A program made the translations under genes and the position numbers. Below are positions 49,600 through 61,001 of a stretch of DNA of 64,000 nt, piece by piece; the first letter of the stretch is position 1; each line of letters begins with the position of its first letter. The stretch lies in the NCBI RefSeq assembly GCF_028372415.1, contig NC_092873.1, positions 353,586,660 through 353,650,659 on the forward strand, given 5' to 3'. The DNA is from Notamacropus eugenii. Lineage: Eukaryota; Chordata; Mammalia; Diprotodontia; Macropodidae. The notes beneath the pieces were generated by a model. The model saw only the letters and a list, made by a program, of their open reading frames with translations. It did not search any database and was not told where the DNA came from.

Positions 49600-50225
49600 T
49601 TTCCATGACCTAGTTCTGGCTCTGGGGTCAGAAAAATCTGAGTTCCAGTCCTGGCTCAGCACCTTACTACCTGTGGGACATTGAGCAAATTACTTATACT
49701 GGCTGAGGCTTATTTTTCCTATTTGTAAAGTGAAGGTATTGTGGTCTAGGGGTCTCGGGCATCCCAAAATTCAAAGGCAAAAGGGTGATGGACTGCCTTA
49801 AAAGATTTTGACCACTCAAGCCTCCTTTCAATCCAAGTAGTGAGGTTATTAATACGCCAATTGGGGTGGGCAAGATTCTTAAAGCAGATCAGATTTTGAG
49901 AATCTTGAGCATTTAATGAGGGTAAGATTGATATTTTATACAGAAAGACTGTGGGAAGATCTGGATGGAATTAAGGAGTGGCAAGTAGCCTAGGGTAAAC
50001 CAGGTGCAGAGAACTGAGGGAGTTAGAGACCCACAGGAGCAGTTAAAAGGATTATTGACTGAGATGGGCCAGTACCTCAGGTGAACACCAGAGATCTGGA
50101 TTCAGGGACTTTGGGGTCCAGGTACCAAAGATGTGATCTTCTTCTTTTAGGGGTCCAGTGCAAATCCCACCCTCCATCAAAGGGATTGTGTCAGAAGGCC
50201 TCTAAGATCTTTTCTACTTCTGAAT
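49600..50225 (+). repeat. MIR SINE split by an LTR
   Basis: Left part CTCTGGGGTCAGAAAAATCT to TTTGTAAAGTGAAGG. The right part resumes at about 50,182 (GGGATTGTGTCAGAAGGCCT). Confidence 0.6.
49740..50179 (-). mobile_element. Solo LTR of an endogenous retrovirus, reversed
   Basis: Starts TG and ends CA. Read on the minus strand it carries CTGTATAAAATATC (TATA-like) and matches the 53,587 copy over TCAATAATCCTTTTAACTG and TTGAATTTTGGGA. The flanks AAGGTAT and AAGGGAT are nearly identical. No internal retroviral region is present. Confidence 0.65.
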
Positions 50226-50589
50226 AGTATATTATCTTCACTCTAGACTAGATTGTACTAGCTTCCTAATTAGAACTCTAACATCCTACTCTCCGATCAT
50301 AACTTCCTCTTTGTCTATCTTTCCCTTTGCCTTACTCCTCCTAAAACTCCTCCTGATCACAGGGTCATAAATTTAGAACTGAATCTAGTGCCCCTAATCC
50401 ACTCTGTTCTCCTAGTCCATCACCCCTGCTTTGACTCCACTTCATAGTCATTACCTATGGTTGATCTCTTCAAGCTATGCAGTCCTCTAGTCTTGAATCC
50501 CTTTCCCTAAATCCAATCTGCATTCATGCTTTACCAAATTCCAAGCCCAGGCAATGACCATCACTTGCCTTTTCTACTCCTACTCATTT

Positions 50590-50940
50590 TAAAAAGCAGG
50601 GCTACATTATGAATGAATGAAAAGGCATTTAAGACACTATGTGTCAAGTGGGGTAGAAATATAAAAAGCCAAGAGTTTCCACCTTCAAGGAACTGATATT
50701 GTAATTTTTTGTTGTTCAAACATTTCAGTCACATCCAACTCTTTATGAGGTTTTCTTGGTTTGCCATTTCCTTCTCCAGCTCATTTTACAGATGAGAAAA
50801 CTGAGGCAAACAGGGTCAAGTAACTTGCCCAGGTAGTAAGTGTCTGAGGTTGGGTTTGAACATGGGTCTTTCTGACTCCAGGTGCAGTGCTCCATCTACT
50901 GTACCTGGTAGCTGCCCTTATATTGTAATAGGGAGAGACA
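50590..50940 (-). repeat. L2 tail and tRNA-derived SINE, reversed
   Basis: Reversed L2 tail 50,595-50,705 flanks a reversed SINE at 50,707-50,922 (TCAGTCACATCCAACTCTTT, TTTGCCATTTCCTTCTCCAG, CCATCTACTGTACCTGGTAG). Confidence 0.7.
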
Positions 50941-51469
50941 ATACACACAGAGGAGTAATTAATTGAAAGGGGAGTATTTCGGAAAGCTCAGGAGATGGTG
51001 AGTGGAGCTGGAAGGGAATAAGATTGACACCCTCTTTCCTGAACAATAGCATTCATTTGATCCTTCATTCCAAGATGGGGAGAAAGAGAAAAGGAGAGAA
51101 AGAGATAGGTACTGTACAGCAGACAGGGGGCAAAATTGTCCAGAAGATGATTGGAGAGTTAGGAGTGAAGGGAAGCATGGCTTCCCTGAAGGCCTCCCTG
51201 AAACAGTGCACCTGAGAAAGTAGTCACTAATCAGGAAACTGAAGCCTGAGGGCAGAATTTCCTTAGATGAAATGTTGAAAAACTCAGAGCTGAAAGACAG
51301 CAGGCAAAGCTATTTAGAAGGTGGTCGAGGAAGTAGGGAGTGGTCCTGAACACTGTTGGATGAAATGAGGCAACTGGGCTAACAGGGTCTGCTGCAAACT
51401 TATGTTGAGTTTGACTCACTGACCCTGGCAATCTTTGTGCTCTTCTCTGATTCTCTGACTATTCCACCA

Positions 51470-51615
51470 AACCTTCTCCTCCCCTCTCCTCCCATCTACT
51501 CTCCTCTTCTCCCCTCCCCTCCTCTCCCCTCCCCTCCCCTCTCCTTTGTTCTCCTCTCCTCTCCTCTCCTCTGTTCTCCTCTCCTCTCCTCTCCTCTTCT
51601 CCTCTACAAAACCCT
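51470..51615 (+). repeat. (CCTCT)n/(CTCCT)n low-complexity tract
   Basis: About 145 bp of C/T-only pentamer-like repeats; the reading frames through it (Ser-Pro-Leu or Arg-Gly-Glu rich) are repeat artefacts. Confidence 0.9.
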
Positions 51616-51789
51616 TTCTCCTTTTCCTTGAGTAGTATGCTTTCAAAGGCTCCATATTGTTCGAGATGGATCCTGGAAGAAAGTACACACATAGAAACAC
51701 TTCTCCCACAACACTTCAGTAACTGTGAAAGGTTGGGTTCCTGGTTGGGTATATCTGGATACCCCACACACTTCTCAAACTCAAGATGG

Positions 51790-52395
51790 TCAAAACAGAA
51801 AATATTATCTTTCCCGTAAGTGCTCCCTTCTTCCTAACTTTGCTATTTCTGCTGAGGACAATAGCATCTTCTTAATCACCCAGGTTAACAGGAGAAGGAC
51901 TCAGAATCATTCTCCATTCTTCCCTCTCCCTCACTTCTCTTAACAAGGTAGGAAGGTCATTGATTTTATCTATACAAAATCTTTTCTATGTTCTCCCTTC
52001 TCTATACTCACATAACTATTATCCTAATTCAGACCTTCATTTCTTCTCATTTGAACTATTGAAATTACCTCCTAATTGTTCTCCCTGTCACTGGTATCTC
52101 TGTTCTCTAATCCATCTTCCACATCACTGCAGATTCATCTTCCTGAAGTGTAGTCCTGATCATGTCACTCTCCTGATCAGGAACCTTCAATGGCTGGCTA
52201 CCTCTTGGAGCTAGTATGAAATGCAAATGCCTTTGTTTGGCATTTAAAATCCTTCACAATATAGCACCAGTCAATCTTTCTAAGTCATCCCTTCAGGTTA
52301 TCCTATGTCTTTTTCCATTCACAGATAAACTCCTAGATGCAGCAGAGTTCCCTATACTTGTTGCTCCAATTTCCTTACCTTCTTATATTTATTTG
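51790..52395 (+). repeat. L2-type LINE, 3' half
   Basis: Segments typical of L2: CTTCATTTCTTCTCATTTGA, GATTCATCTTCCTGAAGTGT, TCATGTCACTCTCCTGATCA, CTTCAATGGCTGGCTACCTC, then TTTGGCATTTAAAATCCTTC. Confidence 0.75.
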
Positions 52396-52560
52396 CTTGT
52401 TTGTTTGTTTGTTTTTGGGAAGTGGAACTCGAGGCAATCCAGGTTGGGTGACTTGCCCAAGGTCCCACAGCTAGCAAGTGTCTGGGGTCTGATTTGAACT
52501 CAGGTCCTCCTGACTCCAGGGTTGGTGCTCTAGTCACTGTGCCACCTAGCTGCCCCCACC
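52396..52560 (-). repeat. tRNA-derived SINE, short form
   Basis: A (GTTT)n tail precedes GGGTGACTTGCCCAAGGTCC, CACAGCTAGCAAGTGTCTGG and the head CACTGTGCCACCTAGCTGCC, all reversed. Confidence 0.85.
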
Positions 52561-53120
52561 TTTACCTTCTGTAGTTGAAACTGCTAATTTTTGTGTGAGT
52601 GATGACCAAGGCACTGGGAAGTTGCTGCCATGCCTATGAGATATCTCCACTCCAAATGTTCATATGGACTATTTGTGCCCAGCCTTTGGTAGAGCCTTCT
52701 AAGCTTGTATTGGTCTGATCAGCCACAGCTGGAAACACTGTATTTTGACCCCAACATAGTGATGCCATTTTGATCCTTTTCAAGAGCTAAGGACAATATC
52801 CAACCAACCCTGGCTATTCATTACTAAGAGCAGAGCTATATGTTTACTCTTTACAGGAGAGGGGGAAGGAGACCATTTGGCTTTTTCCTTCTTGCTACTA
52901 GAAGTTAAAGAGGCTCAACCTCGAGGGAAATTGGGCCAAAAGCCTTATCTGCACTCTAACTGTCCTCCCGGGAATGCCTTCCTGATTTAGTTGCTTCTGC
53001 AGTGCTGATTCTGGAAGAAAAGGGAATAGTATTTTTATCTTAATTCTACTAAATTGTTCTTATTGTATTTTAAACTTTGAATCTGAGTTGTTGGAGTGGC
53101 CACAGTTTAGAACTGGCCAG
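52561..53120. other. 560 bp without a recognised feature
   Basis: No family, frame or structure that I can support. Confidence 0.3.
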
Positions 53121-53586
53121 CAACAAAAAGAAACACTTATTAAGCATCCACAAAAGATAATCCCTTCTCTCAAAGAGCTCAACAGTCTAGTGAGGGAGAC
53201 AACATGAAAATAGCTATGAACAAATAAGGTATGTGCCAGAGATAATCATCAGAAGGAAGACATTAGCATTAAGGGGGATAGGGAAAGCCTTCTTGTAAAG
53301 GGTGGGATTTTAACTGAGAAATAAAGGAAGCCTGGAAGCAGAGGTGAGAAGGAAGAGAATTTCAGGGATAGGAGACACTCACTGAAAATGCTCAGAGGAC
53401 TCTGAATACCGAAAAGAAGATTTTATATTTGATCCAGAAGGTTTGACCTGAGCTTTAGGAAGATTAATTTGACAGTTAAGTGTAGGATAGACTGGAGTAG
53501 GGAAGGACTTGAGGCAGAGAGACCAACTGTCAGGCTACTGGAATAGTCCAATTATAAGGTGATGAAGAGCTATACCAGAGAGGTGT

Positions 53587-53990
53587 TGATGGGATACGGT
53601 TCCTGGGAAACCTCACCCCTTGAACTTTCCCATTTGGCCAAGTCTCTGGCATTCATTTGCCTGAGGCATCAGCGAACAATCCTTTTAACTGTCCTTTCAT
53701 GGTGACCCTCATTGTCTGCACCTGGTCCTTCTGAAGACAGCTACTCCATAATTCCATCTAGATCCCTTCTCTGTTACTACAGTCTTCTGTATAAAAGATC
53801 CATCTTGACTCCATTAAAGTGGTCAGATTTAGTGAGACCTGCTTGCCAATAGAAGTGTCACAATAGGGCAAATTCTTAAAATCTCACCCATCCCTACAAG
53901 TGTTCTAATAAAACTTGTCTTTAGCTGAAAGAAGACTCTGGTCGAATTCATTAGAGGCCCTTGAATTTTAGGACCCCATAGACCTCAACA
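53587..53990 (+). mobile_element. Solo LTR of an endogenous retrovirus
   Basis: Begins TGATGG and ends CA. It has CTGTATAAAAG (about 53,788) as TATA box and an AATAAA (about 53,908) as polyadenylation signal, followed by a U5-like end. It shares its sequence order with the reversed LTR at 49,740-50,179. No internal retroviral genes are nearby. Confidence 0.65.
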
Positions 53991-54827
53991 GTATCAGTAT
54001 CAGTGTCAGAGGACAGAAGGGGGCATATTCAGGAGATGTTATGAGGATAAACTGACAGAGCTTAACCACAAATTTGATATAAGGGCTAAGAGAGTACAGG
54101 ATAGAGGATGACACCTAGGTTGCTAACCTAGGGGCCTAGAAGGATAGTTATATTCTCAGTAGTAATAGCAAGACCCTGAAGGGAGAAAGGTTTGGGGGAG
54201 GAGGGAGATAACGAAGTCAGTTTCGAGTATGTTGAATTTAAGATGTCTACTGGACATCCATTTTGAGATGTCTAATAGGCAGTTGGAGATATGTCTGGAG
54301 AGAGAGGTTAGGGATAGATAAGTAAATCTGAGAATCATTATCACAGAGATCATAATGGAATCCATGAGAGTTAGTGATCATCAAATAACAGTATAGGAGG
54401 AGAAAAAGGACCAGGGCAGATCTCTGTGGGACACCCACCACCAATGGGCATGACATGCTAATGATCCAGTAAAGAAGACTGAAAAGGAGTGGTCAGATAG
54501 GTAGGTGGAAAACCAGGAGGGATTAGTGTCACAGAAATCTATAGATAGAGAAGAGAATATTCAAGAGACGAGGCTCATTGACAGTGTCAGAGGTTACAGA
54601 GAATACAAGAAAGATGGGGAACTAAGAAAAGGCCATTAGACTTGGCAATTAAGAGATCTTGGCAACTGTTGAGAACAGATTTAGTTGAATGATAAAGTCA
54701 GAAGCGAGATCATAGAGAGTTAAGAGAGTGAGAAGAAAAGAAGTGGAGCATAGATTAAGCATAGCCTTCTCAGGGGTTAGCCATGAAAAGGAGGAGTGAT
54801 ATGGATGACACTGAATACTGGTTAACA

Positions 54828-55108
54828 ATAATCACTAATGTTTATATAACACTTACTACATACCATGCACTGGGCTAAAGGGCATTATAGTTATTATTTC
54901 CTTTGCTCCTCACAATAATCATGGGAGGTAGATGCTACTATTGTCCCGATTTTATGGGGATTTTATGAGGAAACTGTAGCAAACAGAAGTGAAATTACTT
55001 GGTCAGGGTCACACAACTAATAAGTGTATGAAGGTTATATTTGAACTTGGGTCTTCTTGACACCAGGCCTAGAATTCTATCCACTGTGCCACCTAGCTGT
55101 CCCTGGCA
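54828..55108 (-). repeat. MIR/CORE-type SINE inserted in the L2
   Basis: Reversed pattern CTAATGTTTATATAACACTT, CATGGGAGGTAGATGCTACT, GAGGAAACTGTAGCAAACAG and head CCACTGTGCCACCTAGCTGT. Confidence 0.75.
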
Positions 55109-55419
55109 GGGATGGACTGATGAAATGGAGGTTTTTGAGGATATAAACATCTTTGTAGGCAGTAGGGAAGCATCTAGTAGAAAGGGAGAACCTGAACACA
55201 AGTGTAAATGAGGAAGAAAGAAGGAGCTGAAGAAGATGGGATGGAATGGGGTCATTTGTAATTGTAGAAGTTAGCCTTGATGGGGAGAAAGGTAACCTTT
55301 TCATGTGAGATGGGATGTAGGAGAAGATAGTGACAGAAGGTACCTGAGTGACATGAAATGAGGAAGAAGAGAAAAGAGGGAGCTCTTGGCAAAGGTCTCA
55401 ATTTTTTTTTCAGTAAAAT

Positions 55420-56191
55420 ATAAGGTAAATCATTCCCCAATTGATTAATGATCAAAGGATATGAACAGGCAGTTTTCAGATAAAGAAATTCATATGAAAA
55501 AGTACTCTAAATCACTATTGACTAGAGAAATGCAAATCAAAATAACTCTTAGGTACCATATTACACCTATCAGAGTGGCTAACATGACAAAACAGGAAAA
55601 TTATAAATGCTGGAGAAGATGAGGGAAAATTGGAACACTAATGTTGGTGAAGTTGTGAACTGACCCTACCATTTTGGAGAACAATTTGGAACTATGCCCA
55701 AAGGGCTATAAAAAGGTGCATACCCTTTTACCCAGCAATACCACTTCTAGGGCTATATCCCAAAGAGATTATAAAAATGGGAAAAAGGACGCACATGGGA
55801 AATGTATTTATAGTATTTATACAAAAGTATTTATAGCAACTTTTTGTCATGGCCAAGAATTGGAAATTGAGGGGATCCCCAGCAATTGGGAATGGCTGAA
55901 CAAGTTGTAATGTATGAATGTAGTGGAATACTATTGTGATATGAGAAATGATGAGCAGGCTGACTGGAAAAATCTGGAAAGATTTATATGAACTGATGTT
56001 GAGTGAGATGAGCAGAACCAGGAAAACATTGTACGCAGTTACATCCACATTATGCAATGACTAGCTTTGACAGACTCAGCTGTTCTCAGCAATGTAAGGT
56101 TCTAAGACAACTCCAAAAGGCTCATGATAGAAAATGCTATCCATGTCCTGGGAAAGAACTAAGGAATGTGAATGCAGATCAAAGCAGACTA

Positions 56192-56274
<83 letters not shown>

Positions 56275-56500
56275 TTGTTTTGTTTCTTCTTCCTCATAGT
56301 TTATCCCATTGATTCTAATTCTTCTTTACAACATAACTAATATGAAAATATGTTTAAAATGAATGTGTATGTACAGTCTATATCAGACTGCTCACCATCT
56401 TAGGGGGAGAGGGGAGGGAAGCAGAGAAAACTTCAAACTCAAAAGCTTGTGGAACTGAATGTTGAAAACTAAAAATAAATAAATAAAATTTAAAAATAAG
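55420..56500 (+). mobile_element. 5'-truncated L1 inserted in the L2
   Basis: ORF2 end (broken) and 3' UTR: ATATGAACAGGCAGTTTTCA, AGAGAAATGCAAATCAAAAT, ACAATTTGGAACTATGCCCA, ATGAACTGATGTTGAGTGAG, with tail AAAATAAATAAATAAAATTT. The flanking TATAAGG/AATAAGG suggests a short duplication. A CT microsatellite lies inside. Confidence 0.75.
56195..56270 (+). repeat. (CT)38 microsatellite
   Basis: Seventy-six bases of uninterrupted CT within the 3' UTR of the L1 at 55,420-56,500. Frames across it encode only Leu-Ser or Arg-Glu repeats. Confidence 0.98.
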
Positions 56501-57757
56501 GCAACTGAGAACTGAGGGGCAGCTAGAACTAAGATTGTATTAAGTATTGCCTTTCAGCAGTGAGTATGTAGTTGAGATTATGCAACATAAAATTTTCCTG
56601 AACCCAGTAAATAGAGCTTCATGATTTTCTCCACTTTCATTCAGCAGCATATGATTATGACTGATTGCAACAGATGGTGGGAATAATCAAGTGCTGAGAT
56701 TCGGCAGGGCAAGAGGTTTGATAGGATACAAGGATAAAGGACTTGAGAGAAGAGCTGAACTGGTTCATCAAGGGCTCAAGATGGGGATGGGAAGAGAGTA
56801 TAGCCAATATAGGAGTAATGGTCTGGGAAAGAGCTGAGGGGGTGGAGGCACTGGACATCATCGTGAGGATGAAGAACAGGGTTAAGGACTGTAAGGCAGA
56901 AGGAGAAGTAGAATAACAACAAATTGTGATCAGATAAGAGAATTTCAGTGTTTATGAACATGGAAATGTTGCATTTGTGTTGGTAAGATCTCTGACCATC
57001 TCTGTGTGTAATTGAGGTAGGGTGGAGGAGAACATCATGGGAAATGCTTAAGTTGAAAAAGTGGTTGATTAGGCTGTTTGAAATTGAAGGAAGGCCCCCT
57101 AGTATGAGGGCAGGAGTTGGGGAAGAAAGAAAGATGGTGAGCTAGACACCAAACACAAAAAAGAAAGAAAGGGACTGTCCTGGAGGTCAGTTGATAATAG
57201 ATACCACAACTTTTATTATTTAGTAGATATGGAGTAGATGAACTTGAAAGGACGAATAATTCCTAAGTAATGGTGGTAGGGGGAGAACCTAGAAGTGACT
57301 ATTGGGATCAAGGAGTATTCCAATTCACCTGCCTTGATCAGTGTGTCGGGAGAAATGAGTGAAAGTGCAACCAGTACTGGAAAAGGTGGCCACGGAGACT
57401 GTCATTAGGAGCAACCCAGGTGTCAATGAGATCTACAAGACAGAAGGAATGAGAAAGGAAACATTTTAAGATGAAAGCAAATTTGTTACCTATGGAGCAG
57501 GCATTCTGTAGAGCCCACAGTGGAAGGAATTAGCTTTAGAGTGGGCTATGGCGGAAAGGGTATTTGGGTGGTGGAAGATGGGAATAAAGGAGCAGGCAGT
57601 GGGGGACAAAAAATGAGGTTTGAATAATGACATCCAGGGTTTCAGAATCATTGGGATGGAGAGGGCATGAAGTTCATTAATCACTGAGAAAGAGTTCAAA
57701 GTATCAATATCCTTTGTGACTGGAGGGTGGAGTCCTCTTAAGCTATTATTTCTCATT

Positions 57758-58050
57758 CTAGTCAGTCAGTAAATAAGTATTTATTAAGCACATAGATACT
57801 ATTGCTAAGCTTTTGTGATACAAAGAAAGGCAAAACACAGCCCTGAGAGGACCTCAGAATCGAAAGCGGTAGACAACATGCAAACAACTGTATATAAACA
57901 AGCTATACCTATATCTATATCTATGTCTACATGCATATCTATATCCATATATATAAAACTACATCTATATATCTGTATCCATATCATATCTTTAAACATA
58001 TCTATATCAATATCCATATCCTTAGCTATACCTATAAATATATTTTTATC
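57758..58050 (-). repeat. L2 tail, reversed, followed by degenerate (TATATC)n
   Basis: AGTATTTATTAAGCACATAG and GATACAAAGAAAGGCAAAAC mark the reversed L2 tail. From about 57,905 to 58,060 TATATC/TATATC-like units follow. The L2 resumes at 61,002 after the HAL1 insertion. Confidence 0.7.
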
Positions 58051-58217
58051 TATATCTAGTCAACAGGGGGCGGAGCCAAGATGGCGGAGTAGAAAGACGC
58101 ACATACACATAGCTCTGAACCCACAACCCATAGAATGGCTACAGGGAAGTAACTCATGGCGAATTCCGCACCCAGAGGCCACGGAACATTGGAGCGAGGG
58201 AGATTTCTGTTCCAGAG

Positions 58218-58537
58218 GGACCTGCAAACCTCTCGCGGGGGGGTCCTTCACGCTGCGGACTGGGCGCCGGGACTGGGAGCTGAGTGCAGCCCTGCCGCGG
58301 CCGCGGCACCGAGAGGAAAAGATCCGAGCAGGCTTCACAGACAGGATCTCCAGCTGCCACGCTGGTCCCTCCACCCACAGAGGGATCTGCAAACCTCTCG
58401 CAAAAGGTCCGTCGCGCTGCAGACGCAAAGCCCAGCCCAGACCTGCTGCAGCCACGGCTGCGGCACCGAGAGAAACAGATCCGAGCAGGCTTCAGGGACG
58501 GGATCTCCAGCGGCCGCACAAGTCCCTCCACCCACAG
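58218..58537 (+). repeat. Two tandem 5' UTR monomers of the HAL1-like element
   Basis: Units at about 58,218-58,380 and 58,381-58,537 share TGCAAACCTCTCGC, GCGGCACCGAGAG, GATCCGAGCAGGCTTCA, GGATCTCCAGC and CCTCCACCCACAG in the same order with a 157-165 bp offset. Both are CpG-rich. Confidence 0.75.
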
Positions 58538-58909
58538 GTGACAGGGGTGGGTGAGAGAGTCTCTTTGGCGGGTCGAGAGGGGAGTGGGGTGCCCCCATAA
58601 TTCAGGCCCCCCCGGGAGGTAGAAGCTGAGAGGCGGCTGCAGACAGGGGCTCCCCAAGCGGGCGGGAGCCAGAATCCATTGTGGAAGGTCTGTGCATAAA
58701 CCCCCTGAGGGAACTGAGCCTGAGAGGTGGCCCTGCCCCGACCTCAGCACGAGAACATAATCTCATACTGAATAGCAGCCCTGCCCCCGCCAAAAGCCCT
58801 GAGGCTGGAAGCAGCATTTGAATCTCAGACCACAAACACGGGCTGGGAGGATCAGGAGGTGAGGTGGGTGTGAGGAAAATATTCAGAGGTCAAGTCACTG
58901 GCTGGGAAA

Positions 58910-59998
58910 ATGCCCAGAAAAGGGAAAAGAAATAAGACTATAGAAGGTTACTTTCTTGGCGAACAGGCATTTCCTCCCTTCCTTTCTGATGAGGAAGAAC
59001 AATGCTTACCATCAGGCAAAGACACAGAAATCAAGGCTTCTGTGTCCCAGCCCACCTAATGGGCTCAGGCCATGGAAGAGCTCAAAAAGAATTTTGAAAA
59101 TCAAGTTAGAGAGGTGGAGGAAAAGCTGGGAAGAGAAATGAGAGACATGAAGTCAAAGCATGAACAGCAGATCAGCTCCCTGCTAAGGGAGACCCAAAAA
59201 AATGTTGAAGAAATTAACACCTTGAAAACTAGCCTAACTCAATTGGCAAAAGAGGTTCAAAAAGCCAATGAGGAGAAGAATGCTTTCAAAAGCAGAATCA
59301 GCCAAATGGAAAAGGAGATTCAAAAGCTCACTGAAGAAAATAGTTCTTTCAAAATTAGAATGGCACAGATGGAGGCTAATGACTTTATGCAAAACCAAGA
59401 AATCACAGAACAAAGAGAGAAGAATGGAAAAATGGAAGATAATGTGAAATATCTCATTGGAAAAACAACAGACCTGGAAAATAGATCCAGCAGAGACAAT
59501 TTAAAAATTATGGGACTACCTGAAAGCCATGATCAAAAGAAGAGCCTAGACATCATCTTTCATGAAATTATCAAGGAAAACTGCCCTGAGATTCTAGAAC
59601 CAGAGGGCAAAATAAATATTCAAGGAATCCACAGAACACCGCCTGAAAGAGATCCAAAAAGAGAAACTCCTAGGAACATTGTGGCCAAATTCCAGAGTTC
59701 CCAGGTCAAGGAGAAAATACTGCAGGCAGCTAGAAAGAAACAATTCAAGTATTGTGGAAATACAATCAGGATAACACAAGATCTAGCAGCCTCTACATTA
59801 AGGGATCGAAGGGCATGGAATAATATATTCCAGAAGTCAAAGGAACTAGGACTAAAACCAAGAATCACCTACCCAGCAAAACTGACTATAATACTTCAGG
59901 GGAAAAAATGGTCTTTCAATGAAATAGAGGATTTTCAAGTATTCTTGATGAAAAGACCAGAGCTGAAAAGAAAATTTGACTTTCAAACACAAGAATGA
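58910..59998 (+). pseudogene. L1-type ORF1 with one nonsense codon
   Basis: The expected ORF1 start ATG (58,910, MPRKGKRNKT) is in frame with the long open stretch 59,072-59,998 (308 codons) but is cut by TAA at 59,057-59,059, codon 50. After the stop the frame is open for 313 codons. The protein has a long coiled coil (heptads over roughly the first 130 residues after the second Met), an RRM-like part around NRSSRDNLKIMGLPES, and the basic C-terminal domain (TPRNIVAKF, ITYPAKLTI). ORF1p is a nucleic-acid chaperone of LINE particles. Whether the second ATG is used is unknown. Confidence 0.85.
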
Positions 59999-61001
59999 AG
60001 AGAACCATGAAAAGGTGAACAGCAAAGTGAAGTCATAAGGGACTTACTAAAGCTGAACTGTTTACATTCCTACATGGAAAGACAATATTTGTAACTCTTG
60101 AAACATTTCAGTATCTGGGTACTGGGTGGGATTACACATGCACACACGCTCACATACATAGAGACAGAGTGCACAGAGTGAATTGAAGAGGATGGGATCA
60201 TATCTTTAAAAAAAAAAATGAAATCAAGCAGTGAGAGAGAAATATATTGGGAAGAGAAAGGGAGAAATTGAATGGGGCAAATTATCTCTCATAAAAGAGG
60301 CAATCAAAAGACTCATTAGTGGAGGGATAAAGAGGGGAGGTGAGAGAAAAACATGAAGTCTACTCTCATCACATTCCACTAAAGAAAAGAATAAAGTGCA
60401 CACTCATTTTGGTAGGAAAACCTATCTCACAATACAGGAAAGTGGGGGATAAGGGGACAAGGAGGGTGGGGGGGATGATAGAAGGGAGGGCATGAGGAGG
60501 AGAGTGCAATTCGAGGTCGACACTCATGGGGAGGGATAGGATCAAAAGAGAATAGAAGTAATGGGGGGCAGGATAGGATGGAGGGAAATATAGTTAGTCC
60601 TATACAACACAACTATTATGGAAGTCATTTGCAAAACTACACAGATATGGCCTATATTGAATTGCTTGCCTTCCAAAGGGAAGGGGTGGGGAGGGAGGGA
60701 GGAAGAGAAGTTGGAACTCAAAGTGTTAGGATCAACTGTCGAGTAATGTTCTTGCCACTAGGAAATAAGAAAAACAGGTAAAGGGGTATAGAAAGCTATC
60801 TGCCCCTACAGGACAAAAGAGAAGATGGAGACAAGGGCAGAGAGGGATGATAGAAGAGAGAGCAGATCGGTCATAGGGGCAATTAGAATGCTTGGTGTTT
60901 GGGGGGGGAGGGGATAAAAGGGGAGAAAATTTGTAACCCAAAATTTTGTGAAAATGAATGTTGAAAGTTAAATAAATAAATTTAATATATCTAGTCAACA
61001 G

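Larger units (their letters stand above)
53125..57755 (-). mobile_element. Long L2-type LINE, reversed, broken by four insertions
   Basis: From the reversed tail at 53,125 (AAACACTTATTAAGCATCCA) to about 57,755. Removing the inserts leaves about 2.8 kb, close to a full L2. On the minus strand the RT region is readable: a GVPQ motif near 54,435, a decayed catalytic segment near 54,330-54,380 (DNDSQIYLS), then SKWMSSRHLKFN. Stops and frameshifts make it inactive. It is interrupted by an LTR (53,587), a SINE (54,828), an L1 (55,420) and a CT repeat within that L1. Confidence 0.65.
58067..60985 (+). mobile_element. HAL1-like element: complete L1 derivative without ORF2
   Basis: Starts with the L1 5' end (GGGGCGGAGCCAAGATGGCG) and ends at an A-rich AAATAAATAAATTTAA tail. 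Perfect 16-bp duplication TATATCTAGTCAACAG at 58,051-58,066 and 60,986-61,001. Order: CpG-rich 5' UTR with tandem units, ORF1, then about 990 bp of G-rich 3' UTR. There is no endonuclease or reverse transcriptase sequence, so it must have been mobilised in trans. The intact duplication suggests a fairly recent insertion. Confidence 0.85.

Noticed and set aside
51416..51767. Glu/Arg/Gly-rich frames on the minus strand
   Set aside because: Translation of the CCTCT low-complexity tract.
49740..53990. Complete endogenous provirus between the two LTRs
   Set aside because: The LTRs face opposite ways and the interval holds MIR, L2, SINE and simple repeats with no retroviral internal region.
56057..56340. 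Frames with long Leu-Ser or Arg-Glu runs
   Set aside because: Pure products of the (CT)38 microsatellite.
57815..58600. 261-codon plus-strand frame
   Set aside because: It runs from an L2 tail through a TATATC repeat into the HAL1 5' UTR, so it crosses an insertion boundary and cannot be a gene.
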